Assembly (NCBI GenBank): GCA_013359225.1
Contig: JABWCG010000003.1
Location: 1-48,782, forward strand
Origin: Candidatus Buchananbacteria bacterium
Lineage (GTDB): Bacteria; Patescibacteriota; Patescibacteriia; Buchananbacterales; UBA6539
Reading direction: 5' to 3'
Length of the DNA stretch: 48,782 bases
The notes under the pieces were generated by a model that made no database searches, had not been told where the DNA came from, and saw nothing but the letters and a program-made list of their open reading frames with translations. Both the position numbers and the translations under genes were made by a program. Shown here one piece after another: positions 29,996 to 37,593 of this stretch (position 1 is its first letter; the number at the start of each line of letters is the position of its first letter).

Positions 29996-30349
29996 ATGAA
30001 AGACTTACATTCCGTTTTTAGCCAAACTCAAAAATTAAAAAAAGAACAAAAAGAGATTCGCGGTGCCTACAAAGATGCCCTAAAAAGTTCTGACTCCTAC
30101 CAAAAAATCCTAGACGAAATTGCTGATTTAAAAACCCGTAAAAAAGAAATTGAAGATGGCATCAAGCTTGAAATGAAGTCCTCCTTTGAAAAGTTAGAAA
30201 ATTTAAAATATGACATTGAAACCAATAATGAACTAATGAGCGACATCGCCTTAAACCAATTCGTGAAAGGCGAACCAATTCAGCTCAAGGACGAATACGA
30301 TAACGAGTATGAACCGATTTTTTCTGTCCGGTTTAGAAAACTAAGCTAA
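29996..30349 (+). CDS. Unknown coiled-coil protein
   Basis: 117 aa, cytosolic, no known domain. Residues 1-80 are a long charged helix with heptad character (QKLKKEQKEIRGAYKDALKSS, LDEIADLKTRKKEIEDGIKLEMKSSFEKLENLKYDIE). Residues 85-117 are a short C-terminal part with KGEPIQLKDEYDNEYEPIFSVRFRKL that could form a beta hairpin. TATAAT lies about 30 bases upstream and a perfect palindromic terminator follows, so it is monocistronic. Similar short helical proteins are common in CPR genomes without known function. Confidence 0.8.
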   Translation: MKDLHSVFSQTQKLKKEQKEIRGAYKDALKSSDSYQKILDEIADLKTRKKEIEDGIKLEMKSSFEKLENLKYDIETNNELMSDIALNQFVKGEPIQLKDEYDNEYEPIFSVRFRKLS

Positions 30350-30352
30350 TCT

Positions 30353-30393
30353 GATAAAAAATAAGATTATTTTAAATAATCTTATTTTTTATC
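30353..30393. terminator. Palindromic terminator, both strands
   Basis: A 41-base perfect inverted repeat with arms of 20 bases (GATAAAAAATAAGATTATTT and its complement around a single A). The built-in A-run and T-run let it work in either direction. Confidence 0.85.
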
Positions 30394-30401
30394 ACAAATC
30401 A

Positions 30402-30430
30402 TTGACTTACCAGGCCTTTTTTGTTAGGCT
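30402..30430 (+). promoter_or_regulatory. Promoter of tig
   Basis: TTGACT (30402-30407), 17-base spacer, TAGGCT (30425-30430). A short GCGT/ACGC hairpin with TTTTTATTTTT follows close to the expected start point. Confidence 0.6.
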
Positions 30431-30477
30431 AAGGAGGCGTATAAAACGCTTTTTATTTTTAAAATCTGTTAACTATC

Positions 30478-31761
30478 ATGAAAGTTGAAGTTAAAAAACT
30501 CGAACGGGGCACTGCGGAACTAACTATTGAACTGACCGTCGAAGAATACCAGCCGTTTTTGGAACAGGCCGCCAAAGAAATTTCCAAACACACCAAAATT
30601 CCTGGATTTCGTCCGGGCAAAGCTGATTTAGAAACCGTTAAAAAGAAGGTTGGCGAAGCTGAAATCTGGAACCAGGCATTGGAACCGGCCATTCATAAAA
30701 CGTTTGTTCAGGCGCTTGATGAACAACAGCTAATTACCGTTGGAAATCCGCAGGTTGATATTGTAAAACTCGCACCCGGTAATCCGGTAGTGTATAAAGC
30801 AATTGTCAGCTTGTTGCCAAAAGCGGAAATCGCCGATTATAAAACCATTACTGTTGCCAAAAAATCGATTACCGTCAGCGATGAGCAAATCAACAAAATT
30901 ATTGATGACATCCGCAAGGGTCGTAGCGCCGAAGCAGTGGTTAATCGTGAAGCCAGAATGAATGACAAGGTTGAAATCGACTTTGAAACTTTTATGGATA
31001 AAGTACCGATTGAACACGGCGAACAAAAAAAATTCCCGCTCGTGATTGGTGAAAAAACTTTTATTCCTGGTTTTGAAGAACAACTGGTCGGCATGAAAAA
31101 AGGTGAAACCAAAAAATTTCAATTAGAATTTCCAAAAAACTACCACCAAAAAAATCTGGCTGGACGTCTGGCAGATTTTTCAGTTGTGTTGCACGAAGTC
31201 TATGAACTAAGCTTGCCGGAAATTAACGACGAATTTGCCGCTACCCTTGGCAACTTTAAAACAGTTGCCGATCTAAAAGATCAGATTAAAAATAACCTCA
31301 CGCTTGAAGAAGAACACAAAGAATCGCGCCGGCTGGAAGAAGAAATTTTGGATAAAATTATTGAGCAGTCAAAATTTGAGGACATTCCCGATGTACTCAT
31401 CGATTCGGAAACCAAAAAAATGGTTGATGAGCTTGAACATAACTTAAGCCATCAGGGAATTAAATTTGACGAGTACCTCACTCACCTCAACAAAACCAAG
31501 GCTGACCTCTTGCTTGATTTTGTCCCTCAGGCTATTAAACGAGTGAAAAGCGCTTTAATCATCCGCAGTGTCGCTGACAAAGAACACGTCAAAGCAACTG
31601 ATGAAGATATTCAAAATGAAATCATGAAAACGCTTGAGGCCTATGGTGGTAATCCGGACGTTGAAAAACAACTCAGCTCTCAGGCATACCGCGATTACCT
31701 CAAAAATATTATTGCCTCACAGAAAGTAGTTGAACACCTCAAGTCAGTGATGGTAAAATAG
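30478..31761 (+). CDS. tig: Trigger factor
   Basis: 427 aa, full length. Ribosome-associated chaperone and peptidyl-prolyl isomerase. Seen: the N-terminal ribosome-binding domain with the signature PGFRPGKADLETVKKKVG near 42-58 (usual GFRxGKxP), the FKBP domain around residues 155-240 (FPLVIGEKTFIPGFEEQLVGMKKGETKKFQLEFP), and the helical C-terminal arms (LPEINDEFAATLGNFKTVADLKDQI onward). The Pro after GFRPGK is replaced by Ala. Its leader has a small hairpin and no Shine-Dalgarno. The neighbour nfo starts 25 bases after the stop. Confidence 0.95.
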   Translation: MKVEVKKLERGTAELTIELTVEEYQPFLEQAAKEISKHTKIPGFRPGKADLETVKKKVGEAEIWNQALEPAIHKTFVQALDEQQLITVGNPQVDIVKLAPGNPVVYKAIVSLLPKAEIADYKTITVAKKSITVSDEQINKIIDDIRKGRSAEAVVNREARMNDKVEIDFETFMDKVPIEHGEQKKFPLVIGEKTFIPGFEEQLVGMKKGETKKFQLEFPKNYHQKNLAGRLADFSVVLHEVYELSLPEINDEFAATLGNFKTVADLKDQIKNNLTLEEEHKESRRLEEEILDKIIEQSKFEDIPDVLIDSETKKMVDELEHNLSHQGIKFDEYLTHLNKTKADLLLDFVPQAIKRVKSALIIRSVADKEHVKATDEDIQNEIMKTLEAYGGNPDVEKQLSSQAYRDYLKNIIASQKVVEHLKSVMVK

Positions 31762-31786
31762 AATTGTTATTCTTCAAACTAACATT

Positions 31787-32632
31787 ATGGAGTTTGGACA
31801 TCACGTCTCAATTGCCGGCGGCGTTTTTAATGCCCCGGCCAATGCCGCAACTGTGGGTGGTGAAATCTTTCAAATGTTCACCCGGTCACCGCGCGGCGGC
31901 AATGCCCCAAAACTGACCGATGACATCGTTGATTTGTTCAAAACCAACTGCCAAAAATTTGGTTTTAAACATTACTATGTTCATACTCCGTACTACATTA
32001 ATTTTGCTTCAACAAATCAAAAAATTTACCAGGCATCGATCAGGATTATTCGCGAAGAACTTGAACGAAGTTCGCTCCTAGGAGTCAAGGCCGTCATGAC
32101 TCACCTCGGCAGTTCAAAAGATACAACTCGCGCCAAAGCGATTGATTTGGTTGCCGCCGGATTAATCAAAGCTTTAACCGGCTACCAAGGCACTGCGCAA
32201 TTCTTGATTGAAATTGCCGCCGGCTCAGGTAATGTTATTGGCGACACTTTTGATGAAATAGCAACTATTATCAAAAAAGTTCAACCAAAAGTAAAAACTA
32301 CGCTTGGTGTTTGTTTTGACACCGCTCACGCCTTTGCTTCCGGCTATGATTTACGAACCAAGCAAGCGGTCAATAAAACTTTTGATCAGTTTGATCAGCT
32401 AGTCGGCCTGGAAAAACTTATTTTGATTCACGGTAACGACAGCTTGGTTGATTTTGGCGCTCGCGTTGATCGACACTGGCACATTGGCCAAGGTAAAATC
32501 GGTCTGGAAGGTTTTCGTAGCATCATCAATCACCCCAAACTAAAAAAAGTTGATATGATTCTTGAAACCCCTGATTACACCTGGGATAAAAAAAACTTAA
32601 TGACTGTAAAAAAAATCCGCGATGCTCGATAA
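31787..32632 (+). CDS. nfo: Endonuclease IV (AP endonuclease)
   Basis: 281 aa TIM-barrel zinc enzyme of base-excision repair that cuts at abasic sites. Seen: GHHVSIAGG near the start, FTRSPRGG, the zinc ligands in MTHLGSS, IEIAAGSG, GVCFDTAHAFASGYDL, LILIHGNDS, DRHWHIGQGKIG and ILETPDY. All normal family landmarks are present. The last 11 bases overlap the start of the transporter gene, so the two are co-transcribed. No Shine-Dalgarno. Confidence 0.96.
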   Translation: MEFGHHVSIAGGVFNAPANAATVGGEIFQMFTRSPRGGNAPKLTDDIVDLFKTNCQKFGFKHYYVHTPYYINFASTNQKIYQASIRIIREELERSSLLGVKAVMTHLGSSKDTTRAKAIDLVAAGLIKALTGYQGTAQFLIEIAAGSGNVIGDTFDEIATIIKKVQPKVKTTLGVCFDTAHAFASGYDLRTKQAVNKTFDQFDQLVGLEKLILIHGNDSLVDFGARVDRHWHIGQGKIGLEGFRSIINHPKLKKVDMILETPDYTWDKKNLMTVKKIRDAR

Positions 32633-33296
32633 CAGCGTTCTTTTTATTTTAGAGGCACTGGTAACACTACTATTTGTTCTCATCGCTTTTAGGCTCGGCA
32701 AAACCTGGCTCATAGCTTTAATAGCCGTCTCTGTTGTTTTAATGAATATTTTTGTTATTAAAGGGATGTATTTATTTGGCTTGGCAGTTACCGGTGGCAA
32801 TGTACTCTACGGTTCAACTTCACTGGCAATTGACGTGATTAATGAGCATTATGGCAGAAAAGAAGCAACTAAGGCCGTAATGACCGGATTTTTTGTCACT
32901 GTTTTTTTTCTTATCAGCAGTCAATTTATTTTACATTTTCAACCAGCCGATTATGATATTGCCCAAAGCTCATTGGCAACTTTATTCACTCTGACACCAA
33001 GAATTGTCATTGGTTCAATGATTGCCTATTTGGTAGCTGAAAATTTAGATGTTTGGTTGTTTACTAAAATTAAAAAACTGACCGGCGAAAAATATTTATG
33101 GTTACGCGCCACTGGCTCAACTTGGATTTCACAACTAGTTGACTCAATTACTTTTACCGTCATTGCTTTCGCTGGTGTTTATCCGCTATTTGATTTAATT
33201 TTATTTACTTACCTCATTAAAATTATTGTTTCGATATTAGACACTCCTTTTATTTACCTTACTCGTCATTTTAAACCAAAAGAATTATGCAACTAG
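32622..33296 (+). CDS. yhhQ: Queuosine precursor transporter (YhhQ family)
   Basis: 224 aa with about six membrane helices. The family (DUF165/VUT_1) imports queuosine precursors such as preQ0/preQ1. Family features: GLAVTGGNVLYGSTSLAIDVINEHYGRKEA in the second helix region and RATGSTWISQLVDSITFTVIAF near residue 165. Presence suggests the cell salvages a deazaguanine for tRNA modification; no tgt or queA gene is visible here. It overlaps nfo by 11 bases and the next gene by 10 bases. Confidence 0.92.
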   Translation: MLDNSVLFILEALVTLLFVLIAFRLGKTWLIALIAVSVVLMNIFVIKGMYLFGLAVTGGNVLYGSTSLAIDVINEHYGRKEATKAVMTGFFVTVFFLISSQFILHFQPADYDIAQSSLATLFTLTPRIVIGSMIAYLVAENLDVWLFTKIKKLTGEKYLWLRATGSTWISQLVDSITFTVIAFAGVYPLFDLILFTYLIKIIVSILDTPFIYLTRHFKPKELCN

Positions 33297-33787
33297 CCAT
33301 CTGGTCGGACTCCCACGACAACATCCCCAACATCCAAAAAGCTTTAGCCTATCTTAAACAAAGAAATATTACTTTTATGATCCACTGCGGCGATTTAGCC
33401 GCGCCGGCCGTAATCAAAAAAGAGCTTGGCCCAAACTTTAATGGTGAAGTTCATTTTATTCACGGCAACGTCGCCGATCGCGAACTAAACCAAAAAGTTG
33501 CCGCTGAATTTAAAAATATTACCTGCCATGGGGACCAAGGTGAATTAGCAATTGACGGCAAAAAAATTGCTTTCAATCACTACCCCGAAGAAGCCAAAAA
33601 ATTAGCCGAAACTGGTAAATATGATGTTGTCTTTTATGGCCATAATCACATTCCCTGGGAAGAAACTATTGGTCAAACTAAACTATTAAATCCGGGAACG
33701 CTGGCCGGAATGTTTGCCAAAGCAACTTTTGCTGTTTATGACACCAAAACCAATACTGCGGAATTAATCTTATTAGAAAAAATATAA
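33287..33787 (+). CDS. YfcE/MJ0936-family metallophosphoesterase
   Basis: 166 aa, compact calcineurin-like fold. Metal-binding motifs: SDSHDN (8-13), HCGDL near 36, HGNVAD near 62, HYP near 102 and GHNHIPWEE near 122, followed by LNPGTLAG. Family members hydrolyse phosphodiesters in vitro; the physiological substrate is usually unknown. It overlaps the transporter gene by 10 bases and the Nudix gene follows 2 bases after the stop, so all belong to one operon of small housekeeping functions. Confidence 0.92.
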   Translation: MQLAIWSDSHDNIPNIQKALAYLKQRNITFMIHCGDLAAPAVIKKELGPNFNGEVHFIHGNVADRELNQKVAAEFKNITCHGDQGELAIDGKKIAFNHYPEEAKKLAETGKYDVVFYGHNHIPWEETIGQTKLLNPGTLAGMFAKATFAVYDTKTNTAELILLEKI

Positions 33788-33789
33788 TT

Positions 33790-34200
33790 ATGACTCCCAA
33801 AATTTTTGTTGCCACTAAAGCATTTATTGTTCACCAAGGAAAAGTTTTAATTGTTCGTGAATCTACGAATTATGGTGAGGGGACGAATGCCGGAAAATAC
33901 GACGTCGTTGGCGGTCGCGTTAAACCAGGCGAAAATTGGAGTGACAGTTTAAAACGTGAAGTCAAAGAAGAAACCGGACTCGATATCCAAATCGGTAAAC
34001 CGTTTTATGTCGGTGAATGGCGACCAGTTGTTAATAATGAACCGTGGCAGGTGGTTGGAATATTTTTTGAGTGTCACGCTACCACCGACCAAGTTCAACT
34101 CAGTCAGGATCATGACGATCACCAATGGATTGAACCGGCCAATTTCAAAGAGTATGATTTAATTCCCAATCTCAATGAGGCATTTGAAGCCTATCTATAG
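33790..34200 (+). CDS. Nudix hydrolase
   Basis: 136 aa. A complete Nudix box, GGRVKPGEN followed by REVKEETGLDI (about 38-62), fits Gx5Ex7REUxEExGU, so it should hydrolyse a nucleoside diphosphate linked to some moiety. A C-terminal DDHQWIEPANFKEYDLIP is typical of the fold. Substrate is not inferable; cleaning of damaged nucleotides is one option. It lies between the phosphodiesterase and a YggU-family gene with only a few bases between them. Confidence 0.93.
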   Translation: MTPKIFVATKAFIVHQGKVLIVRESTNYGEGTNAGKYDVVGGRVKPGENWSDSLKREVKEETGLDIQIGKPFYVGEWRPVVNNEPWQVVGIFFECHATTDQVQLSQDHDDHQWIEPANFKEYDLIPNLNEAFEAYL

Positions 34201-34203
34201 AAT

Positions 34204-34431
34204 ATGCCTAAAACTATTACCGTCAAAGTCACTCCGCGTTCAAGTAAAACTGAAATCATTGAGGAGTCGGATACCTTTCTAAAAATTAAACTCAAATCTT
34301 CGCCGCTCAAAGGGGAGGCAAATACTGAATTAATAAAATTTCTATCCAAACACTACAAAATTGGCAAATCTCAAATTGAAATAGTTAAAGGCTTGACCTC
34401 TCGGGAAAAATTGATTAGAATCTTACAATAA
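34204..34431 (+). CDS. YggU/DUF167-family protein
   Basis: 75 aa, the small UPF0235 fold. Signature: ITVKVTPRSSKTEI at the N-terminus and LKSSPLKGEANTELIKFLSKHYKIGKSQIEIVKGLTSREKLIRI, matching the family's KVxPxA..G...G / PxxGKAN / SR.K pattern. The function is unsettled in all organisms. Last gene of the nfo operon; a terminator follows. Confidence 0.92.
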   Translation: MPKTITVKVTPRSSKTEIIEESDTFLKIKLKSSPLKGEANTELIKFLSKHYKIGKSQIEIVKGLTSREKLIRILQ

Positions 34432-34452
34432 AGTTTTAAAGTCAAAAACAAA

Positions 34453-34506
34453 AACCGCCCAAAAGCGGACAAATTATAAAAAAATCGCCTAATTAAGCGG
34501 TTTTTT
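34453..34506 (+). terminator. Terminator of the nfo operon
   Basis: ATCGC and GCGGT pair around CTAATTAA and are followed by TTTTTT; an upstream CCGC/GCGG hairpin could compete. Confidence 0.75.
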
Positions 34507-34527
34507 CGTTTTCCTAAGGAAAAACTA

Positions 34528-34556
34528 TTGACAAAGTCTGGCCTTTGTGCTATTAT
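34528..34556 (+). promoter_or_regulatory. Promoter of the isolated RNA gene
   Basis: Consensus TTGACA (34528-34533), 17-base spacer, TATTAT (34551-34556); transcript start expected near 34563. Confidence 0.8.
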
Positions 34557-34562
34557 GACCAG

Positions 34563-34887
34563 TTACCTTGAAAACTAAAAATCTGTCTAGAAGTCTGCAG
34601 ACTGCCCAAACAGGGTCATCCTCCGGAGTGCTTCTTGTGCGCTACACAAGGAGGGGCTTCATTGTGTCTGTGGAATTTTGGGTAGCAGGTATGAAACCTT
34701 GTACCTTTTCAACAACAAACCTCCTTTCATCTGCTATCCAATGTTCTGCAGGCACGACAAGCACGAAGTTTCTTTTCTGGAAAATCTGGCTCAGGCTCGA
34801 TTTTTCCAAAAAATAACCTTCTTGTCTGCAGACTTCTGAACAGATTTCTGTTCTTACTACGGAAGTCGCCTACTGGCGGCTTTTTTA
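34563..34887 (+). ncRNA. Candidate structured non-coding RNA, about 320 nt
   Basis: An isolated unit with a consensus promoter and a terminator but no convincing coding frame. A long closing helix joins 34581-34602 to 34824-34845 (20 of 22 pair, including AGAAGTCTGCAGAC with its complement). Inside it are CTTCTTGTG/CACAAGGAG (34631-34655), GGGTAGCAG..ATGAAA/TTTCATCTGCTATCC (34680-34739) and TGGAAAATC/GATTTTTCCA (34778-34808). CTGCAG occurs three times. The architecture is multibranched with paired ends, as in RNase P RNA or tmRNA, yet none of their conserved core sequences, nor SRP or 6S landmarks, can be recognised. Expression strand is from promoter and terminator. Confidence 0.65.
34863..34887 (+). 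terminator. Terminator of the candidate RNA
   Basis: AGTCGCC and GGCGGCT form a 7-bp stem with loop TACT, followed by TTTTTT. It overlaps the stop of the convergent VanW-family gene. Confidence 0.88.
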
Positions 34888-36756
34888 GTTATTAACGTCC
34901 GCTGCGGCACCCGGATCAACAACCGCCTCGGTTGTTGTTGCGGCTACCGGGTCAACACCAACCATCCAAACTTCTGGCCATGCCACATAATGACTCTTAA
35001 ATTCCTGCTCTTTAACTTCGCCGTTTGGATAGATAATGGTGTATTTAAAATAGGTGTCGGCTCCCGGATGGGCTGATTCAACTTTTTTCTTTTCGCCAGG
35101 CGCCAACTCCGTTGTTTCAATGTAGCGCGGCGCACCAGGACTGGTAACGTTATAAATTGTTGGCGGATCAGGATCAATAATTGCCTGGCGGCCGTCTTTG
35201 GTGCCGTAGAATTCGAAAACCAAAGTATCGCCTTCCATTTTAGCAATAAACAAAATATGGTACCCGGTGTCATTTAAAAATTTCAAATCCGGCGCGGGGT
35301 CATAAATGGTGGCATCCATGCCCGCCGGTTCATAATAGACAACTCGATATGAATGATTGCGGCGCTGCACAATCGGCAAACCAGAGTATAGCGCTGCCCG
35401 AAATGTTGTGGTACCAATTTGGCATAAGCCGCCGCCGTATTCCGGAACGGTTCGATTACCTTTAATCACTAACTCCTGCAAATACCCATTTTCACCGTCG
35501 ATTTCTCCCAACGCATCGAGCAACGAAAATTCTTCGCCGGGGGCAATCAAAATACCGTCCAGACTCTTTGCACCGGTAGCGATATTATGCCGGCGATTTT
35601 TCGGACTGCCGGCAAAATTTGATGTGCCGCGCCCGATCAATTCCTTGATGCCTAAATTATTTAATTCTGAAGTTGCGACTTTAGCCGGATCAACTTCCAC
35701 CACCAATTCAATCGGCAGGGCGCTGCCAATAATAATTTGTTGATTAATCTTCTCATAGCTCGCATCAACGCTCAGCTTTTTACCATCTTGGCTGCTTTGA
35801 AATTCCGTAACACGATCACCTTCAAGCGTAAACTTAGCATCACTGGCCGGCACGTCAATATCTTTTGCCAAAGGTGTTAAAAACTCAACAACTTTATCTT
35901 TATTAAAACCGACAACAATTTCGCCTTCTAATTCCTGGAACTCAAGCCAATTAACAAACTCCGCTTTTGGCACTGTCCAGCTTTGATCTTCATAAGCCAA
36001 AGTCAATTCATCAATCACTAAAATCTTTTCGATACTGTTGACAGCTGACGCGGTTTGATTTTTTTTGATTGCCGGCTCCTGGAACACTAAGTCCATTTGG
36101 ATTGGTTCAAAATTCAAGGCTGTAATCTGATTAACCAGTTTATCAACTGCCAAATCATAATCAAACAAATATCCGGATTCTTCGCCAGTCACTGCAACGC
36201 TATCGCCGTCAATTTTTAAACCGGCATTTACTGGTGGCTTTTCCATTTCCGATAAACTGGAGCGCAGCGCATTCAACAGCTCGGCTCGATCAAGATTGTA
36301 ACTAATTTGCACGCTAGTACCCGACACTAAAGCCTTAGCCTGAGCGGCAAGGTCGCCAAACCAGCTGCTGCGCCGACCGACTTGCCAGGCCTCGTCTGCC
36401 GTTTTATTCCAGTCAAAAGTCAAAATCGGCTTGGCTAAATCGGGATCAGCCGCTGTGATAGTAATGGGGTTAATCACCACTTCTTTTTCTAAAGTTTTAA
36501 AAACTAAACCTTTAGTTTGAATATTTTTTTCAATGCTATCCAAATAGCCCAAGACCTGCTGTCGCGATTGTCCGCCAACATCCAGATAGCCAATTTTTAC
36601 CCCCCGATAAAACTTCTTAGCATAAGACTGTTCATACACTACTACTCCCGTAATCAACACTGTCACGAGAACCAAAAAAAAGACGGCGAAAATCAACCAT
36701 CTTTTTTTACTTACAACCATCTTTTTGTTTTCCTCGCTATGCTTGCTTGGCGTCAT
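34885..36756 (-). CDS. VanW-family protein with N-terminal membrane anchor
   Basis: 623 aa. A short charged N-terminus is followed by one membrane helix (about 19-42), then two repeats of a putative peptidoglycan-binding type domain (GVKIGYLDVGGQSRQQVLGYL and a later copy), and the VanW domain at about 390-510: NIATGAKSLDGILIAPGEEFSLLDALG, PEYGGGLCQIGTTTFRAALYSGL, RRNHSYRV and YDPAPDLKF. A beta-rich (G5-like) C-terminus and an Ala/Val/Asp-rich tail follow. The protein faces outside. VanW proteins occur with glycopeptide-resistance loci but also broadly in Gram-positives and CPR; biochemical role unknown. Start overlaps the DUF3006 gene by 4 bases. Confidence 0.9.
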   Translation of the reverse strand: MTPSKHSEENKKMVVSKKRWLIFAVFFLVLVTVLITGVVVYEQSYAKKFYRGVKIGYLDVGGQSRQQVLGYLDSIEKNIQTKGLVFKTLEKEVVINPITITAADPDLAKPILTFDWNKTADEAWQVGRRSSWFGDLAAQAKALVSGTSVQISYNLDRAELLNALRSSLSEMEKPPVNAGLKIDGDSVAVTGEESGYLFDYDLAVDKLVNQITALNFEPIQMDLVFQEPAIKKNQTASAVNSIEKILVIDELTLAYEDQSWTVPKAEFVNWLEFQELEGEIVVGFNKDKVVEFLTPLAKDIDVPASDAKFTLEGDRVTEFQSSQDGKKLSVDASYEKINQQIIIGSALPIELVVEVDPAKVATSELNNLGIKELIGRGTSNFAGSPKNRRHNIATGAKSLDGILIAPGEEFSLLDALGEIDGENGYLQELVIKGNRTVPEYGGGLCQIGTTTFRAALYSGLPIVQRRNHSYRVVYYEPAGMDATIYDPAPDLKFLNDTGYHILFIAKMEGDTLVFEFYGTKDGRQAIIDPDPPTIYNVTSPGAPRYIETTELAPGEKKKVESAHPGADTYFKYTIIYPNGEVKEQEFKSHYVAWPEVWMVGVDPVAATTTEAVVDPGAAADVNN

Positions 36757-37007
36757 TTTGTTTTTCCGTCTTTTAAAATCTCATTAAGGATTGCTTTGGC
36801 AATCTGTGTCTGCTCTTCCTGATCGGTCACGGCGGTTGAAAGAGTTATCCTGACATTGCTACCGACTTCACAATCAGCCGGCAAATCTTTAATTGGCCAG
36901 GTCAGGCGCTGACCGTCATCGGTAATAATCACTGCATCTTTATTTTCAAACTTTTCCAGACGAGCCGATAAAAACCGACGACTACGATTATGCTCTAGGT
37001 GTTTCAT
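36753..37007 (-). CDS. DUF3006-like small protein
   Basis: 84 aa from ATG 37007; a TTG further upstream overlaps hsp20 and is less likely. Residues 12-60 (LSARLEKFENKDAVIITDDGQRLTWPIKDLPADCEVGSNVRITL) match the beta-barrel pattern of DUF3006 proteins: a strand with the conserved E, 'A-V-I', then 'W-P-..-L-P'. The C-terminal helix is QTQIAKAILNEILK. Function unknown. It lies between hsp20 (7 bases upstream) and the VanW-family gene (4-base overlap) in one operon. Confidence 0.8.
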   Translation of the reverse strand: MKHLEHNRSRRFLSARLEKFENKDAVIITDDGQRLTWPIKDLPADCEVGSNVRITLSTAVTDQEEQTQIAKAILNEILKDGKTK

Positions 37008-37014
37008 GGTAATG

Positions 37015-37422
37015 TTAGTCTTGCGAAACCTCAATCGGAATAGTAGTCCGTCGCTGGGTTTTTGGCAAGGTAATTGTTAAAACCCCATTTTTCAAAGTTG
37101 CCGATATCTTATCAGTTTTTACTTCAACTGGCAAAATAATCGACCGCGAAAAGCTCCCCCAGTAACACTCTTGATAAAAATAATCAACCGCTTCGTCATT
37201 AACCACCTCCGAACGACGCTCGCCCCGGATGGTAAGCATGTCATTATTCAAAGATATTCTCAGGTCTTCTGCCTTTACCCCAGCAATCGCTGACTTGATA
37301 TAAATATTCTTCTGATCCTGATAAACATCAAGCAACAACTGGCCCTCCGTTTCGTCTTCAAACCAGTCGGATGAATTATCAAAATTAACTACCTCCAATT
37401 TTTGTTTTCCCCCGTTTGTCAT
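37015..37422 (-). CDS. Hsp20/alpha-crystallin small heat-shock protein
   Basis: 135 aa from ATG 37422. The alpha-crystallin domain runs from about residue 28: LLLDVYQDQKNIYIKSAIAGVKAEDLRISL, LTIRGER, YWGSFSRSIILPVEV and the signature ATLKNGVLTITLPK. A C-terminal IPIEV gives the IxI/V motif used in oligomer assembly. It holds unfolding proteins. A consensus promoter at 37451-37479 would start transcription near 37444, so the longer frame from 37506, which would need transcript from upstream and adds a spurious hydrophobic N-terminus, is rejected. First gene of the hsp20-DUF3006-vanW operon. Confidence 0.93.
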   Translation of the reverse strand: MTNGGKQKLEVVNFDNSSDWFEDETEGQLLLDVYQDQKNIYIKSAIAGVKAEDLRISLNNDMLTIRGERRSEVVNDEAVDYFYQECYWGSFSRSIILPVEVKTDKISATLKNGVLTITLPKTQRRTTIPIEVSQD

Positions 37423-37450
37423 TTTTGATTTTAACGCGTAAGTTACCCTT

Positions 37451-37479
37451 ATTATAAAAAAAATAAAAAGAAAAATCAA
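37451..37479 (-). promoter_or_regulatory. Promoter of the hsp20 operon
   Basis: On the minus strand TTGATT (37479-37474), 17-base spacer of mostly T, TATAAT (37456-37451). No CIRCE-type repeat is visible. Confidence 0.75.
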
Positions 37480-37593
37480 GGTGAGTACGGTAGAAAAAAT
37501 CGTCATTTTATGCTATACATAACCTACGAACGTTGACAAAAGTACTGTTGGAATATAAAGGACACAACCATTACCAGAAAGGAGGCTGTTGCC

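Noticed and set aside
34568-34816. 82-codon frame inside the candidate RNA
   Set aside because: No Shine-Dalgarno and the sequence is constrained by base-pairing of the closing helix.
37423-37506. Membrane-anchored N-terminus for the Hsp20 protein
   Set aside because: That sequence contains the consensus promoter of the gene, so it is not in the main transcript.
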